Assembly: GCF_013393345.1 (NCBI RefSeq)
Contig: NZ_QJRF01000034.1
Coordinates: 60,112 to 124,111 of the forward strand
DNA: 64,000 nt
Direction: 5' to 3'
Source: Pseudomonas taiwanensis
GTDB lineage: Bacteria > Pseudomonadota > Gammaproteobacteria > Pseudomonadales > Pseudomonadaceae
Below are positions 32,256-42,194 of this stretch, piece by piece. Numbering within the stretch: the first letter of the stretch is position 1; every line of letters begins with the position of its first letter. A model generated the notes under the pieces. That model saw only the letters and a program-made list of their open reading frames with translations. It was not told where the DNA came from and did no database searches. A program made the translations under genes and the position numbers.

Positions 32256-32699
32256 ATGACCTGGCAACCTCACATCACCGTCGCCACCATTGTCGAGGAC
32301 CAGGGCCGCTTCCTTCTGGTGGAGGAAGAAGCCGATGGCCGCGCCGTGTTCAACCAGCCCGCCGGCCACCTGGAAGCCAACGAGACCCTCCTTGAAGCTG
32401 CGCTGCGCGAAACCTTCGAAGAAACCGGCTGGGAGGTCGAGCTGACCGCAGTGACAGGTATCTACCTCTACACCGCCCCCAGCAACGGCGTGACCTACCA
32501 GCGCGTCTGCTTCGCCGCCAAGCCGCTGCGCCACCATCCGGACCAGCAGCTGGACGACGGCATCATCGGCCCGCGCTGGCTGACCCGCGACGAGCTCTTG
32601 GCCGAAAAAGACCGCTGGCGCAGCCACCTGGTCCTGCGCTGCATCGACGACTACTTGGACGGCGAGCGTTTCCCCCTGAGCCTCATCCGCGCGCAATGA
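32256..32699 (+). CDS. nudJ: Nudix phosphohydrolase, NudJ-like
   Basis: The 147-residue protein (ATG 32256) has a full Nudix box, GHLEANETLLEAALRETFEETGWE shortened here to its key residues: G, then REtfEEtG with the metal-binding glutamates. The start WQPHITVATIVEDQGRFLLV matches NudJ, which hydrolyses thiamine pyrophosphate and nucleoside phosphates in E. coli. It lies between the idh terminator and a REPIN. A short TATGAT element (32223-32228) upstream could be its -10. Confidence 0.92.
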   Translation: MTWQPHITVATIVEDQGRFLLVEEEADGRAVFNQPAGHLEANETLLEAALRETFEETGWEVELTAVTGIYLYTAPSNGVTYQRVCFAAKPLRHHPDQQLDDGIIGPRWLTRDELLAEKDRWRSHLVLRCIDDYLDGERFPLSLIRAQ

Positions 32700-32706
32700 A
32701 ACCCTT

Positions 32707-32771
32707 GTAGGAGCGAGCTCTGCTCGCGAAGCTCTATCGCCCGCGCCATCGCGAGCAGAGCTCGCTCCTAC
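32707..32771. repeat. REP doublet (REPIN) between nudJ and mnmA
   Basis: Arms 32707-32729 and 32749-32771 are perfect 23-base inverted copies starting GTAGGAGCGAGC, separated by 19 bases. Each arm also holds its own small palindrome (CGAGC...GCTCG). This is the known layout of Pseudomonas REPINs, which are moved by RAYT transposases encoded elsewhere. A second REPIN of the same family is at 60734-60796. Confidence 0.93.
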
Positions 32772-32808
32772 GAAAGACAGGCCCGCCCATCTGATCATGA
32801 ACCGGTTC

Positions 32809-32817
32809 TGATAGAAT
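32809..32817 (+). promoter_or_regulatory. Extended -10 promoter candidate for mnmA
   Basis: TG-A-TAGAAT matches an extended -10 with five of six core bases, 34 bases before the mnmA ATG. The -35 is poor. Confidence 0.4.
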
Positions 32818-32850
32818 TCCGCTTTTGCGTAATAGCCAGTGCAGATTCCC

Positions 32851-33969
32851 ATGCGTGATCCAGCCAATACCCGCGTCATAGTCGGCATGTCCGGCGGCGT
32901 CGACTCCTCGGTTTCCGCCCTCCTCCTGCTCGAACAGGGCTATCAGGTTGAAGGCCTGTTCATGAAGAACTGGGACGAAGACGATGGCACCGAGTACTGC
33001 ACCGCCAAGGTAGACCTGGCCGATGCCCAGGCCGTCTGCGACCGCATTGGCATCAAGCTGCATACGGCCAACTTCGCCGCGGAGTATTGGGACCATGTGT
33101 TCGAGCACTTCCTTGAGGAATACAAGGCCGGCCGCACGCCCAACCCGGACATCCTCTGTAACCGCGAGATCAAGTTCAAAGCCTTCCTCGACTACGCCCT
33201 CTCCCTGGGCGCCGACCTGATCGCCACCGGCCACTACGTACGCCGCCGTGACATCGACGGACGCACCGAGCTGCTCAAAGGCCTGGACCCGAACAAGGAC
33301 CAGAGCTACTTCCTCCACGCGGTTGGCGGCGAACAGATCGCCCGCACCCTGTTCCCCGTGGGCGAACTGGAGAAGCCCGAAGTGCGCGCCATCGCCGAAA
33401 AATACGGCCTGGCCACCGCGCGCAAGAAGGACTCCACCGGTATCTGCTTCATCGGCGAGCGCCGCTTCACCGATTTCCTCAAGCAGTACCTGCCCGCACA
33501 ACCCGGCGACATCGAAACCACCGAAGGCGACGTCATCGGCCGCCACCACGGCCTGATGTACCACACCATCGGCCAGCGCCAGGGCCTGGGCATCGGCGGC
33601 ATGAAAGACGCGAGCGATGAGCCCTGGTACGTCCTCGCGAAAGACCTGTCGCGCAACGTACTGATCGTCGGCCAAGGCAACGAGAACCCCTGGCTTTACT
33701 CCCGCTCGCTGAACGTGTCGGAAATCTACTGGGTAAACCCCATCGACCTCAGCCAGCCGCGTCAACTCAAGGCCAAGGTGCGCTATCGCCAGAGCGACCA
33801 GCCCTGCACCCTGGAAGCAACTGCCGACGGTTACGTTGCGGTGTTCGACGAAGCCCAGCGGGCCGTCACCCCGGGACAATCCGTGGTCTTCTACGACGGT
33901 GAAATCTGTCTCGGCGGCGGCGTGATCGAAAGCGCCGAGCCTTCGGATGCCGGAGTGAAACGCCCATGA
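32851..33969 (+). CDS. mnmA: tRNA-specific 2-thiouridylase MnmA
   Basis: MnmA makes 2-thiouridine at position 34 of tRNA-Lys, -Glu and -Gln with sulfur from TusE. From ATG 32851 the product has 372 residues; a GTG four codons earlier is possible. The PP-loop for ATP is [16 protein letters not shown]. The two catalytic cysteines lie in [14 protein letters not shown] and [14 protein letters not shown]. Its stop overlaps the hflD start by four bases. The sulfur donors tusDCBE are at 10987-12371. Confidence 0.96.
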   Translation: MRDPANTRVIVGMSGGVDSSVSALLLLEQGYQVEGLFMKNWDEDDGTEYCTAKVDLADAQAVCDRIGIKLHTANFAAEYWDHVFEHFLEEYKAGRTPNPDILCNREIKFKAFLDYALSLGADLIATGHYVRRRDIDGRTELLKGLDPNKDQSYFLHAVGGEQIARTLFPVGELEKPEVRAIAEKYGLATARKKDSTGICFIGERRFTDFLKQYLPAQPGDIETTEGDVIGRHHGLMYHTIGQRQGLGIGGMKDASDEPWYVLAKDLSRNVLIVGQGNENPWLYSRSLNVSEIYWVNPIDLSQPRQLKAKVRYRQSDQPCTLEATADGYVAVFDEAQRAVTPGQSVVFYDGEICLGGGVIESAEPSDAGVKRP

Positions 33970-34586
33970 ACCAGACCCGTGAGCAATTGGTCGCCCTTGG
34001 CGCCGTCTTCGAAGCGGCCGCGCTGGTGGACCGCATCGCCAAGACCGGCCAGATCAGCGAACCACCGCTCGGCTGCATGCTCGGCAGCCTGCTGGTCCGG
34101 GACCCGAAAGACACGCTGGACGTCTACGGCGGCGACGACCTCAACCTGCGCGACGGCTACAAGGCCCTGGTCAGTGCCCTCGAGCGCGAGCCCGCCAGCC
34201 TGCAGCGCGAGCCGCTGCGTTACGCCCTGGCCCTTCTGACCCTGGAGCGCCAGCTGGCGAAACGCGGCGATATGCTCGAAGTGATCGGCACTCGCCTGGA
34301 CCAGATCCAGCAGCAGGTACAGCACTTCGGCCTGGTGCACGATAACGTCATCGCCGCTTGCGCCAGCTTGTACCAGGACACGCTGAGCACCTTCCGCCAG
34401 CGCATCCAGGTGCATGGCGACATGCGCCACCTGCAGCAATCCAGCAACGCCGCGAAAATCCGCGCCCTGCTGCTCACCGGCATCCGCGCCGCGCGCCTCT
34501 GGCGCCAGCTGGGCGGCAATCGCTGGCAGCTCCTGTTCAGCCGTCGCAAGCTGCTCAACGAGCTGTACCCGCTCCTGCGCGGCTGA
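33966..34586 (+). CDS. hflD: HflD homologue (high-frequency lysogenisation protein)
   Basis: The 206-residue, mostly helical protein starts [28 protein letters not shown], the typical HflD beginning, and has the DTLDVYGG and [18 protein letters not shown] blocks. In E. coli it is membrane-associated and affects lambda lysogeny by sequestering CII. Its own cell function is unclear. The mnmA-hflD-purB order is conserved in gammaproteobacteria. It overlaps mnmA by four bases. Confidence 0.93.
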   Translation: MNQTREQLVALGAVFEAAALVDRIAKTGQISEPPLGCMLGSLLVRDPKDTLDVYGGDDLNLRDGYKALVSALEREPASLQREPLRYALALLTLERQLAKRGDMLEVIGTRLDQIQQQVQHFGLVHDNVIAACASLYQDTLSTFRQRIQVHGDMRHLQQSSNAAKIRALLLTGIRAARLWRQLGGNRWQLLFSRRKLLNELYPLLRG

Positions 34587-34652
34587 CTCGCCTGCGCCAT
34601 GTGTCGTCGACCATGGCGCTCGAGCACCGAGTTGGACTAAAACCATGTATGA

Positions 34653-36065
<1,413 letters not shown>

Positions 36066-36084
36066 TTGGTTTTGAACCAGTGCA

Positions 36085-36108
36085 CGCCCGGCTGTGCCGG
36101 GCGTTTTT
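36085..36108 (+). terminator. Terminator of purB
   Basis: The 8-bp stem CGCCCGGC/GCCGGGCG has a TGT loop and a T5 tail. Confidence 0.93.
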
Positions 36109-36125
36109 ATTTCAAAGGCTTAGAC

Positions 36126-37292
36126 ATGAATCCTGATACTCCTCTTCAACTTTTGGGCGGACTTACCGCGCGCGAATTCCTGCGCGATTACTGGCAACAG
36201 AAGCCGCTCCTGATCCGTCAGGCGATTCCCGGATTCGAAAGCCCCATCTCCCCCGACGAGCTCGCCGGCCTTTCCCTGGAAGAGGAAGTGGAGTCGCGCC
36301 TGGTACTCGAACATGGCGAGCGCCCCTGGGAACTGCGTCGCGGCCCTTTCGCCGAAGACACTTATCAGAACTTGCCCGAGCGCGACTGGACCCTGCTGGT
36401 CCAGGCGGTCGACCAGTTCGTTCCGGAAGTTGCCGAATTGCTGGAACACTTCCGCTTCCTGCCGAGCTGGCGCATCGATGATGTGATGATCAGCTATGCC
36501 GCGCCCGGCGGCGGTGTAGGCCCGCACTTCGACAACTACGACGTGTTCCTGCTGCAGGGCCACGGCCGCCGCCACTGGAAGCTCGGCCAGATGTGCGATG
36601 CCGAAAGCGCCCTGCTACCCCACGCAGACCTGCGCATCCTCGCCGACTTCCAGCAGAGTGAAGAATGGGTCCTGGAGCCCGGCGACATGCTCTACCTGCC
36701 GCCACGCCTGGCGCATTTCGGCATCGCCGAAGACGACTGCATGACCTACTCCGTCGGCTTCCGCGCCCCAAGCGCGGCCGAAGTGCTGACCCACTTCACC
36801 GACTTCCTCGCCCAGTTCATGCCGGACGAAGAGCGCTACAGCGACGCAGGCACGGCCCCCACCAGCGATCCGCACGAGATCCAGCGCGACGCACTCGATC
36901 GCCTGAAATCGCTGCTCAACGAGCACATGAGCGACGAACGTCTGCTGCTCACCTGGTTCGGCCAGTTCATGACCGAACCGCGCTACCCGGAACTGGTGGC
37001 TGGCGCCGAAGTGGAAGAAGAGGATTTCCTCGGCGCGATCGAGGATGGCGCGGTACTGATCCGCAACCCCAGTGCGCGCCTGGCCTGGTCCGAAGTCGAC
37101 GTCGGCCTGGTGCTGTTTGCCAGCGGCCAGAGCCGCCTGCTGCCAGCCAGCTTGCGCGAACTGCTGAAGCTCATCTGCGCCGCCGAAGCGTTGCATCTGG
37201 AGAATCTCGGCCAATGGCTGGCCGATGACGAGGGGCGTAAGCTTCTCCTCGAACTGGTCAAGCAAGGAAGTCTGGAGTTTGCCGATGAGTGA
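36126..37292 (+). CDS. roxA: Ribosomal oxygenase RoxA (L16 arginine hydroxylase, JmjC type)
   Basis: RoxA/YcfD hydroxylates an arginine of ribosomal protein L16 using Fe(II) and 2-oxoglutarate. The 388-residue protein (ATG 36126) has the cupin iron site GVGPHFDNYDVFLLQGHGRR (H and D of the HxD pair), a downstream histidine in PPRLAHFGIAEDD and the C-terminal winged-helix region of this family. The start TPLQLLGGLTAREFLRDYWQ fits. It overlaps the GNAT gene by eight bases, so the two are cotranscribed. Confidence 0.93.
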   Translation: MNPDTPLQLLGGLTAREFLRDYWQQKPLLIRQAIPGFESPISPDELAGLSLEEEVESRLVLEHGERPWELRRGPFAEDTYQNLPERDWTLLVQAVDQFVPEVAELLEHFRFLPSWRIDDVMISYAAPGGGVGPHFDNYDVFLLQGHGRRHWKLGQMCDAESALLPHADLRILADFQQSEEWVLEPGDMLYLPPRLAHFGIAEDDCMTYSVGFRAPSAAEVLTHFTDFLAQFMPDEERYSDAGTAPTSDPHEIQRDALDRLKSLLNEHMSDERLLLTWFGQFMTEPRYPELVAGAEVEEEDFLGAIEDGAVLIRNPSARLAWSEVDVGLVLFASGQSRLLPASLRELLKLICAAEALHLENLGQWLADDEGRKLLLELVKQGSLEFADE

Positions 37293-37710
37293 GATACACG
37301 TCCGCGTTGCCGACTGGCAGAAGGACAATGCCGACCTGCGCCGTATCCGTGAGGCTGTATTCATCGCCGAACAGTCCGTCGCACCGGAACTGGAATGGGA
37401 TACCGAAGATGCGGACGCCGTGCACTTTCTCGCCTTCGAGCGGGACTATGCTATCGGCACCGCCCGCCTGCTTCCTGATGGCCACATCGGCCGTGTTTCG
37501 GTGCTCAAGGACTGGCGCGGACTGAAGGTTGGCGATCGCCTGCTGCAGGCCGCTATCGCCGAAGCCGAACGTCGCGGCCTGAAGCGCCAGATGCTGTCCG
37601 CCCAGGTCCATGCCACCGCGTTCTATGAGCGTCACGGCTTCAAGATCGTCAGCAGCGAGTTCCTCGAAGCTGGCATCCCCCACGTGGACATGGTGCGCGA
37701 AAGCCAGTAG
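37285..37710 (+). CDS. GNAT-family N-acetyltransferase
   Basis: The 141-residue protein (ATG 37285 inside the end of roxA) has the acetyl-CoA site GRVSVLKDWRGLKVGDRLLQ (the R/Q-x-x-G-x-G/A pattern is met loosely) and the family end ATAFYERHGFKIVSSEF. The beginning IHVRVADWQKDNADLRRIREAVF resembles the ElaA/YjcF-like subgroup. The substrate is unknown. It lies between roxA and the phospholipase-D-like gene, with eight bases to the latter. Confidence 0.88.
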   Translation: MSEIHVRVADWQKDNADLRRIREAVFIAEQSVAPELEWDTEDADAVHFLAFERDYAIGTARLLPDGHIGRVSVLKDWRGLKVGDRLLQAAIAEAERRGLKRQMLSAQVHATAFYERHGFKIVSSEFLEAGIPHVDMVRESQ

Positions 37711-37718
37711 AGGCCGAG

Positions 37719-38348
37719 ATGAACGAAAACACCCCGGAAAGTACTGAGAACGACGTCGAATTACCGGCCATTGAGTTCCAGTCGCCGGGGCGTTTCAGCG
37801 TTCACAACCCCTCTTCGCTGCAAGCCGAGGCGCCCGAATGGGAACCCGCCCCGTTCAGCCTCGGCAGTCATGATCGCCTCGAGCGTTTCAGCACTCCGGA
37901 CGACGCCCGCGCCCACGCCCTTGCACTCATGCAACAGGCGCACCGCCGGCTCTGCCTCTACACCCCGGACCTGGAGCCCTGGCTTTATCACAACAGCGCT
38001 ATCCAGCAGGCCTGCACCCGCCTCCTGGTCAGCTATCCGAAATGCCAGGTGCGCATTCTCGTGCGCGACTTGAGCCGCGCAGTGAAAGAAGGCCATCGCC
38101 TGCTCAGCCTCAGTCGGCGCATTTCCAGCAACTTCCAGATTCGCCGGATCAACCCCGACCACCCTTCGGAGGACCTGGCGTACCTGATAGCCGATGACCG
38201 CGGACTCCTCGTTCGCCCCGAGCCCGAACAGTACGCCGGCTACGCCCTCTACAACGACCCCGGAAGGACCCGGCTGCAGCAGACCCGCTTCGACCAGGCC
38301 TGGGACCTGAGCATTACCGATGCCGATTTGCGGAGCTTCCTGATATGA
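37719..38348 (+). CDS. Protein of unknown function, phospholipase-D-like fold suspected
   Basis: The 209-residue soluble protein has the block LCLYTPDLEPWLYHNSAIQQA followed by CQVRILVRDLSRAVKEGHRLL, which resembles the first half of PLD-like nucleotidyltransferase/hydrolase folds, but I see no HxK catalytic motif. The P. aeruginosa counterpart, from position, is PA2632 (from memory). It overlaps the secretin-like gene by four bases, so the two are translationally coupled. Confidence 0.7.
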   Translation: MNENTPESTENDVELPAIEFQSPGRFSVHNPSSLQAEAPEWEPAPFSLGSHDRLERFSTPDDARAHALALMQQAHRRLCLYTPDLEPWLYHNSAIQQACTRLLVSYPKCQVRILVRDLSRAVKEGHRLLSLSRRISSNFQIRRINPDHPSEDLAYLIADDRGLLVRPEPEQYAGYALYNDPGRTRLQQTRFDQAWDLSITDADLRSFLI

Positions 38349-39154
38349 CCCCACGCGCCCTGCTCGCTGCACTCCTGCTGCTCATCTGTCTGCCACTGCA
38401 GGCGGCGACGGAGCTCATCCAGTTGCGCTATCGCACGGCGGATGAGCTGCTGCCGATGGTGCAGTCGGTGCTGGGCAATGAAGGACGCGTCAGCGCTTAT
38501 GGCAACCAACTGATCGTCAACGCCGAACCGGCGAAGATCAACGAACTGCGCAACCTGCTCGACCAACTCGACACCCGCCCCCGCCGCCTGCTGATCAGCG
38601 TCGACACCAGCGACAGCAACTTCCAGAGCGACCGTGGCTATGCGGTCAACGGCTCGGCCAGTGTTGGCGGCGTCGATGTCCAGGCAGGGCGCGGCGAAGT
38701 CCATGGACGTGACCAGGTGCGCATCATTCGCCGCAGTACCGACAGCCGTGGCGCGGGCGTACAGCAAGTGCAGACCACCGAGGGCTACCCGGCGCTGATC
38801 CAGGTGGGCCAGAGCGTACCCCTCACCACCACCAGCAGCGGCCCCTACGGCGAGGTCTACAGCAACACCGAATACCGCAACGTAACCCGCGGCTTCTACG
38901 TCACCGCCACCCTCACCGGCGAGCTGGTGCACGTCAGCATCAGCAGCAACCGGGATCGCCTGAACAGCAGCCAGCCCGGCGTGATCGACGTGCAGAGCAC
39001 CGACACCAAGGTCAGCGGACGCCTTGGTGAATGGATCACCATCGGCGCCGTGAACGAGGACAGTCAGTCCGACCAGAGCGGCTTCCTGCGCCACCGCACC
39101 ACCCAGGGACGTGAAGACATGACCCTGCGCCTCAAGGTCGACGCAGTCGACTGA
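38345..39154 (+). CDS. Exported protein with secretin N1 and short secretin-like domains
   Basis: The 269-residue protein has a signal peptide (MTPRALLAALLLLICLPLQA). The segment LIQLRYRTADELLPMVQSVL...NQLIVNAEPAKINELRNLLDQLD is a secretin N-terminal (NolW-type) ring-building module. The C-terminal part ends DMTLRLKVDAVD, as secretin cores often do. At this length it cannot form a full secretin channel, so it is probably a periplasmic accessory or a solitary small secretin-like protein. It is coupled to the upstream gene. No type II or III secretion genes are nearby. Confidence 0.8.
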   Translation: MTPRALLAALLLLICLPLQAATELIQLRYRTADELLPMVQSVLGNEGRVSAYGNQLIVNAEPAKINELRNLLDQLDTRPRRLLISVDTSDSNFQSDRGYAVNGSASVGGVDVQAGRGEVHGRDQVRIIRRSTDSRGAGVQQVQTTEGYPALIQVGQSVPLTTTSSGPYGEVYSNTEYRNVTRGFYVTATLTGELVHVSISSNRDRLNSSQPGVIDVQSTDTKVSGRLGEWITIGAVNEDSQSDQSGFLRHRTTQGREDMTLRLKVDAVD

Positions 39155-39664
39155 CAGCCTCTTTTCAGACCACCCGGTCTCATCCGAAGGTCTTATGTAG
39201 TAGTCCAAAAAAAACACTACAAAACGATTGACGAACACTTGTTTGAAAGAGCAAGATGGCCTCGCTCCCGCTAGCCAGGGGCTCTGAAAAGGGCCTCCGG
39301 GTCGCGCTCCAGCCAACCAGCCGAGCCGCCCCGTGTTGTAACAGCCCATAAGGCAGTGCGACGAGGTTGCGACTGGAACGAGGTTGTCCTGAGGGACGGG
39401 GAAGCACCCGCAACAATCGCAGGATCGAAGGCAGTGCCCGGCAGATCGCCCAACGGTTTCCACGAACCGGCAAGTGATCGAAGAGCGCAAAACCACCCAT
39501 CGATTTCGCGAGCGTCTGCAGTCAGTCACCCCGCCTCCAGTTACACCTCCCTCCAGTCGGCCCTTCGACGCGCTGCGGTGAGCAACCCGCAATAACCTTC
39601 AGAACGCAGGTTTTTGAGTGGGAAAGTCGGTGCTCAACCACATACACACTTTGAAGGATTGACC
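39155..39664. other. Long leader/control region of aceA
   Basis: The 510 bases before aceA carry the palindrome at 39196-39221 followed by TTGACG (39228-39233) and a poor -10-like CAAGAT (39252-39257). If that is the promoter, the aceA leader is about 400 bases. I see no gene with support in it. Confidence 0.45.
39196..39221 (+). promoter_or_regulatory. TGTAGT...ACTACA operator candidate, RccR-like
   Basis: TGTAGT (39196-39201) and ACTACA (39216-39221) are exact inverted repeats around a 14-base, A-rich centre. RccR, a KDPG-responsive RpiR-family repressor, controls aceA in Pseudomonas and recognises half-sites of this type around an A/T tract, from memory. It lies just before a TTGACG element, as expected for a repressor or activator. 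Confidence 0.5.
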
Positions 39665-41260
39665 ATGTCCGCTTATCAAAACGACATCAAGGCCATTGCC
39701 GCTCTGAAAGAAGCGAACGGTAACAGCTGGAGCGCTATCAACCCCGAGTCGGTTGCCCGTATGCGCGCCCAGAACCGCTTCAAGACCGGTCTGGATATCG
39801 CCAAGTACACCGCGGCCATCATGCGCAAGGACATGGCCGAGTACGATGCCGACGCTTCCGTCTACACCCAGTCCCTGGGCTGCTGGCACGGCTTCATCGG
39901 TCAGCAGAAGCTGATCTCCATCAAGAAGCACCTGAAGACCACCAACAAGCGCTACCTCTACCTGTCCGGCTGGATGGTTGCCGCGCTGCGTTCCGATTTC
40001 GGCCCGCTGCCCGACCAGTCCATGCACGAGAAGACTGCCGTTTCCGGCCTGATCGAAGAGCTCTACACCTTCCTGCGCCAGGCTGACGCCCGCGAACTGG
40101 ACCTGCTGTTCACCGCGCTGGACGCCGCCCGCGCCGCCGGCGACAAGGTCAAGCAGGACGAAATCCAGGCTCAGATCGACGGCTACGAAACTCACGTAGT
40201 ACCGATCATTGCAGACATCGACGCTGGTTTCGGTAACCCGGAAGCCACCTACCTGCTGGCTAAGAAAATGATCGAAGCGGGTGCTTGCTGCATCCAGATC
40301 GAGAACCAGGTTTCCGACGAGAAGCAGTGCGGCCACCAGGACGGCAAAGTGACCGTTCCGCACGAAGACTTCCTCGCCAAGATCAACGCCGTTCGCTACG
40401 CCTTCCTCGAGCTGGGCGTTGACGATGGTGTGATCGTTGCCCGTACCGACTCCTTGGGTGCCGGCCTGACCAAGCAGATCGCCGTGACCAAGCAACCGGG
40501 CGACCTGGGCGACCAGTACAACTCCTTCCTGGACTGCGACGAAATCAACGCATCCGACCTGCAGAACGGCGACGTGGTGATCAACCGCGGCGGCAAACTG
40601 CTGCGTCCGAAGCGTCTGCCGAGCAACCTGTTCCAGTTCCGCAAGGGCACCGGCGAAGATCGCTGCGTCCTGGACTGCATCACCTCGCTGCAGAACGGCG
40701 CCGACCTGCTGTGGATCGAAACCGAGAAGCCCCATGTTGGCCAGATCAAAGGCATGGTTGACCGCATCCGTCAGGTCATCCCGAACGCCAAGCTGGTTTA
40801 CAACAACAGCCCGTCCTTCAACTGGACCCTGAACTTCCGTCAGCAAGTGTTCGATGCATTCGTTGCTGAAGGCAAAGATGTTTCCGCCTACGACCGCGCC
40901 AAGCTGATGAGCGTCGAGTACGACGAGACCGAGCTGGCCCAGGTTGCAGACGAGAAGATCCGCACCTTCCAGCGCGACGGTTCGGCCCACGCCGGCATCT
41001 TCCACCACCTGATCACCCTGCCGACCTACCACACCGCGGCCCTGTCCACCGACAACCTGGCCAAAGGTTACTTCGCCGACCAGGGCATGCTGGCCTACGT
41101 GAAGGGTGTTCAGCGTCAGGAACTGCGTCAGGGCATCGCCTGCGTCAAGCACCAGAACATGGCTGGCTCCGACATCGGCGACAACCACAAAGAGTACTTC
41201 GCTGGCGAAGCGGCTCTGAAAGCGAGCGGTAAAGACAACACCATGAACCAGTTCCACTAA
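39665..41260 (+). CDS. aceA: Isocitrate lyase
   Basis: AceA splits isocitrate to glyoxylate and succinate, which bypasses the CO2-releasing steps when acetate or fatty acids are used. From ATG 39665 it has 531 residues, the length of the Pseudomonas type. The catalytic cysteine lies in DEKQCGHQDGK. SLGCWHGFIGQQK and PVIADIDAGFGNPEATYLL complete the substrate and Mg2+ site. It competes with Icd and Idh at the isocitrate branch. Confidence 0.98.
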   Translation: MSAYQNDIKAIAALKEANGNSWSAINPESVARMRAQNRFKTGLDIAKYTAAIMRKDMAEYDADASVYTQSLGCWHGFIGQQKLISIKKHLKTTNKRYLYLSGWMVAALRSDFGPLPDQSMHEKTAVSGLIEELYTFLRQADARELDLLFTALDAARAAGDKVKQDEIQAQIDGYETHVVPIIADIDAGFGNPEATYLLAKKMIEAGACCIQIENQVSDEKQCGHQDGKVTVPHEDFLAKINAVRYAFLELGVDDGVIVARTDSLGAGLTKQIAVTKQPGDLGDQYNSFLDCDEINASDLQNGDVVINRGGKLLRPKRLPSNLFQFRKGTGEDRCVLDCITSLQNGADLLWIETEKPHVGQIKGMVDRIRQVIPNAKLVYNNSPSFNWTLNFRQQVFDAFVAEGKDVSAYDRAKLMSVEYDETELAQVADEKIRTFQRDGSAHAGIFHHLITLPTYHTAALSTDNLAKGYFADQGMLAYVKGVQRQELRQGIACVKHQNMAGSDIGDNHKEYFAGEAALKASGKDNTMNQFH

Positions 41261-41307
41261 GAAGAACTGCCACCGGTCGACCACGCATCGACCGGACATG
41301 GCGAGTC

Positions 41308-41343
41308 AAAGAACCCCGGTGCTTGCACCGGGGTTTTTCTTTG
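41308..41343 (+). terminator. Terminator of aceA
   Basis: The 9-bp stem CCCCGGTGC/GCACCGGGG lies between AAAGAA and TTTTTCTTT. Confidence 0.95.
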
Positions 41344-41484
41344 CTGCAGCAATGTGAACTTCAGCCGTATGTATCGGCCAGAAAATCAAACGGAAGGACC
41401 CGGGATCAGCGATCCGATCACCGAGAATTTGCCTCATCGCCCGGGCCGCATAGAATCGGCATACCCCCCCTCGGAGAACTGGCC

Positions 41485-42084
41485 GTGCCGAGAGCCCTCT
41501 TACTGATCCTGCTACTGCTCTCCCCCGCCCTGCACGCAGGCGACCTGGAGACGCTGATCTCCCAGCCCTCCCTGGGCGACATTCTCGATGAATTGAAAAG
41601 CAGCCAGCACCCGCGCTTCGCGGTAGTCGACTACGGCCGCTCCTCCACGCTGCCACGCTTCTACCTTTTCGACAGCCGCAGTCATGCACTGCTCGGCAGT
41701 TTCCGGGTCGCCCACGGCAAAGGCTCGGACATGGACCATGACGGCAATGCCGACTACTTCTCCAACGACCCAGGCAGCCGCGCCACTTCCCTCGGCCTGT
41801 TCCGCACAGCCCAGGTATTCGACAGTGCGGAGCCCGGTCACGGTCGCTCGATGCGCCTGATGGGACTTTCGCCAAGCAACAGCAATGCTGAAGAGCGGGC
41901 CATCGTCATCCATGCCAACGCTTACATGGAAGAAGACTTCATTCGCCAGCACGGCGTACCGGGGCGGAGCTTCGGCTGCCTGGTCCTGTCCAGCGCCGAT
42001 CGCGATCGAGTAATCCAACAACTCGCAGGTGGCGCGCTGATCTTCGCCATCCAGCAGAAAGAGCGGACCATGGCGCGCAACTGA
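41485..42084 (+). CDS. Exported L,D-transpeptidase-like protein (YkuD_2 family), GTG start
   Basis: The 199-residue protein starts at GTG 41485 with GGAG eight bases before it and has a signal peptide (MPRALLLILLLLSPALHA). The catalytic pattern H143 (VIHANAYM) plus S/G-C165 in GRSFGCLVLS matches the YkuD_2 murein L,D-transpeptidase catalytic domain, whose cysteine cross-links or cuts peptidoglycan peptides. The block MRLMGLSPSNSNAEERAIVI is typical of that family. It is a single-gene unit between aceA and phoX. Confidence 0.87.
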   Translation: MPRALLLILLLLSPALHAGDLETLISQPSLGDILDELKSSQHPRFAVVDYGRSSTLPRFYLFDSRSHALLGSFRVAHGKGSDMDHDGNADYFSNDPGSRATSLGLFRTAQVFDSAEPGHGRSMRLMGLSPSNSNAEERAIVIHANAYMEEDFIRQHGVPGRSFGCLVLSSADRDRVIQQLAGGALIFAIQQKERTMARN

Positions 42085-42124
42085 AAGCGTGCGCCAAATC
42101 CCGCGCAACAGTATTTCCATCTCG

Positions 42125-42142
42125 CTGTAATCGTTCCGTCGC
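42125..42142 (+). promoter_or_regulatory. Pho-box-like element upstream of phoX
   Basis: CTGTAAT (42125-42131), four spacer bases and CCGTCGC (42136-42142) give the 11-base period of a Pho box (CTGTCAT, N4, CTGTCAT). The first half matches six of seven and the second four of seven. It is 53 bases before the start codon. Confidence 0.45.
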
Positions 42143-42194
42143 CTTCGACAATTAGCGTCAGATCTCCGTCGATTCGCCTGCGTGGAGACCCGCC

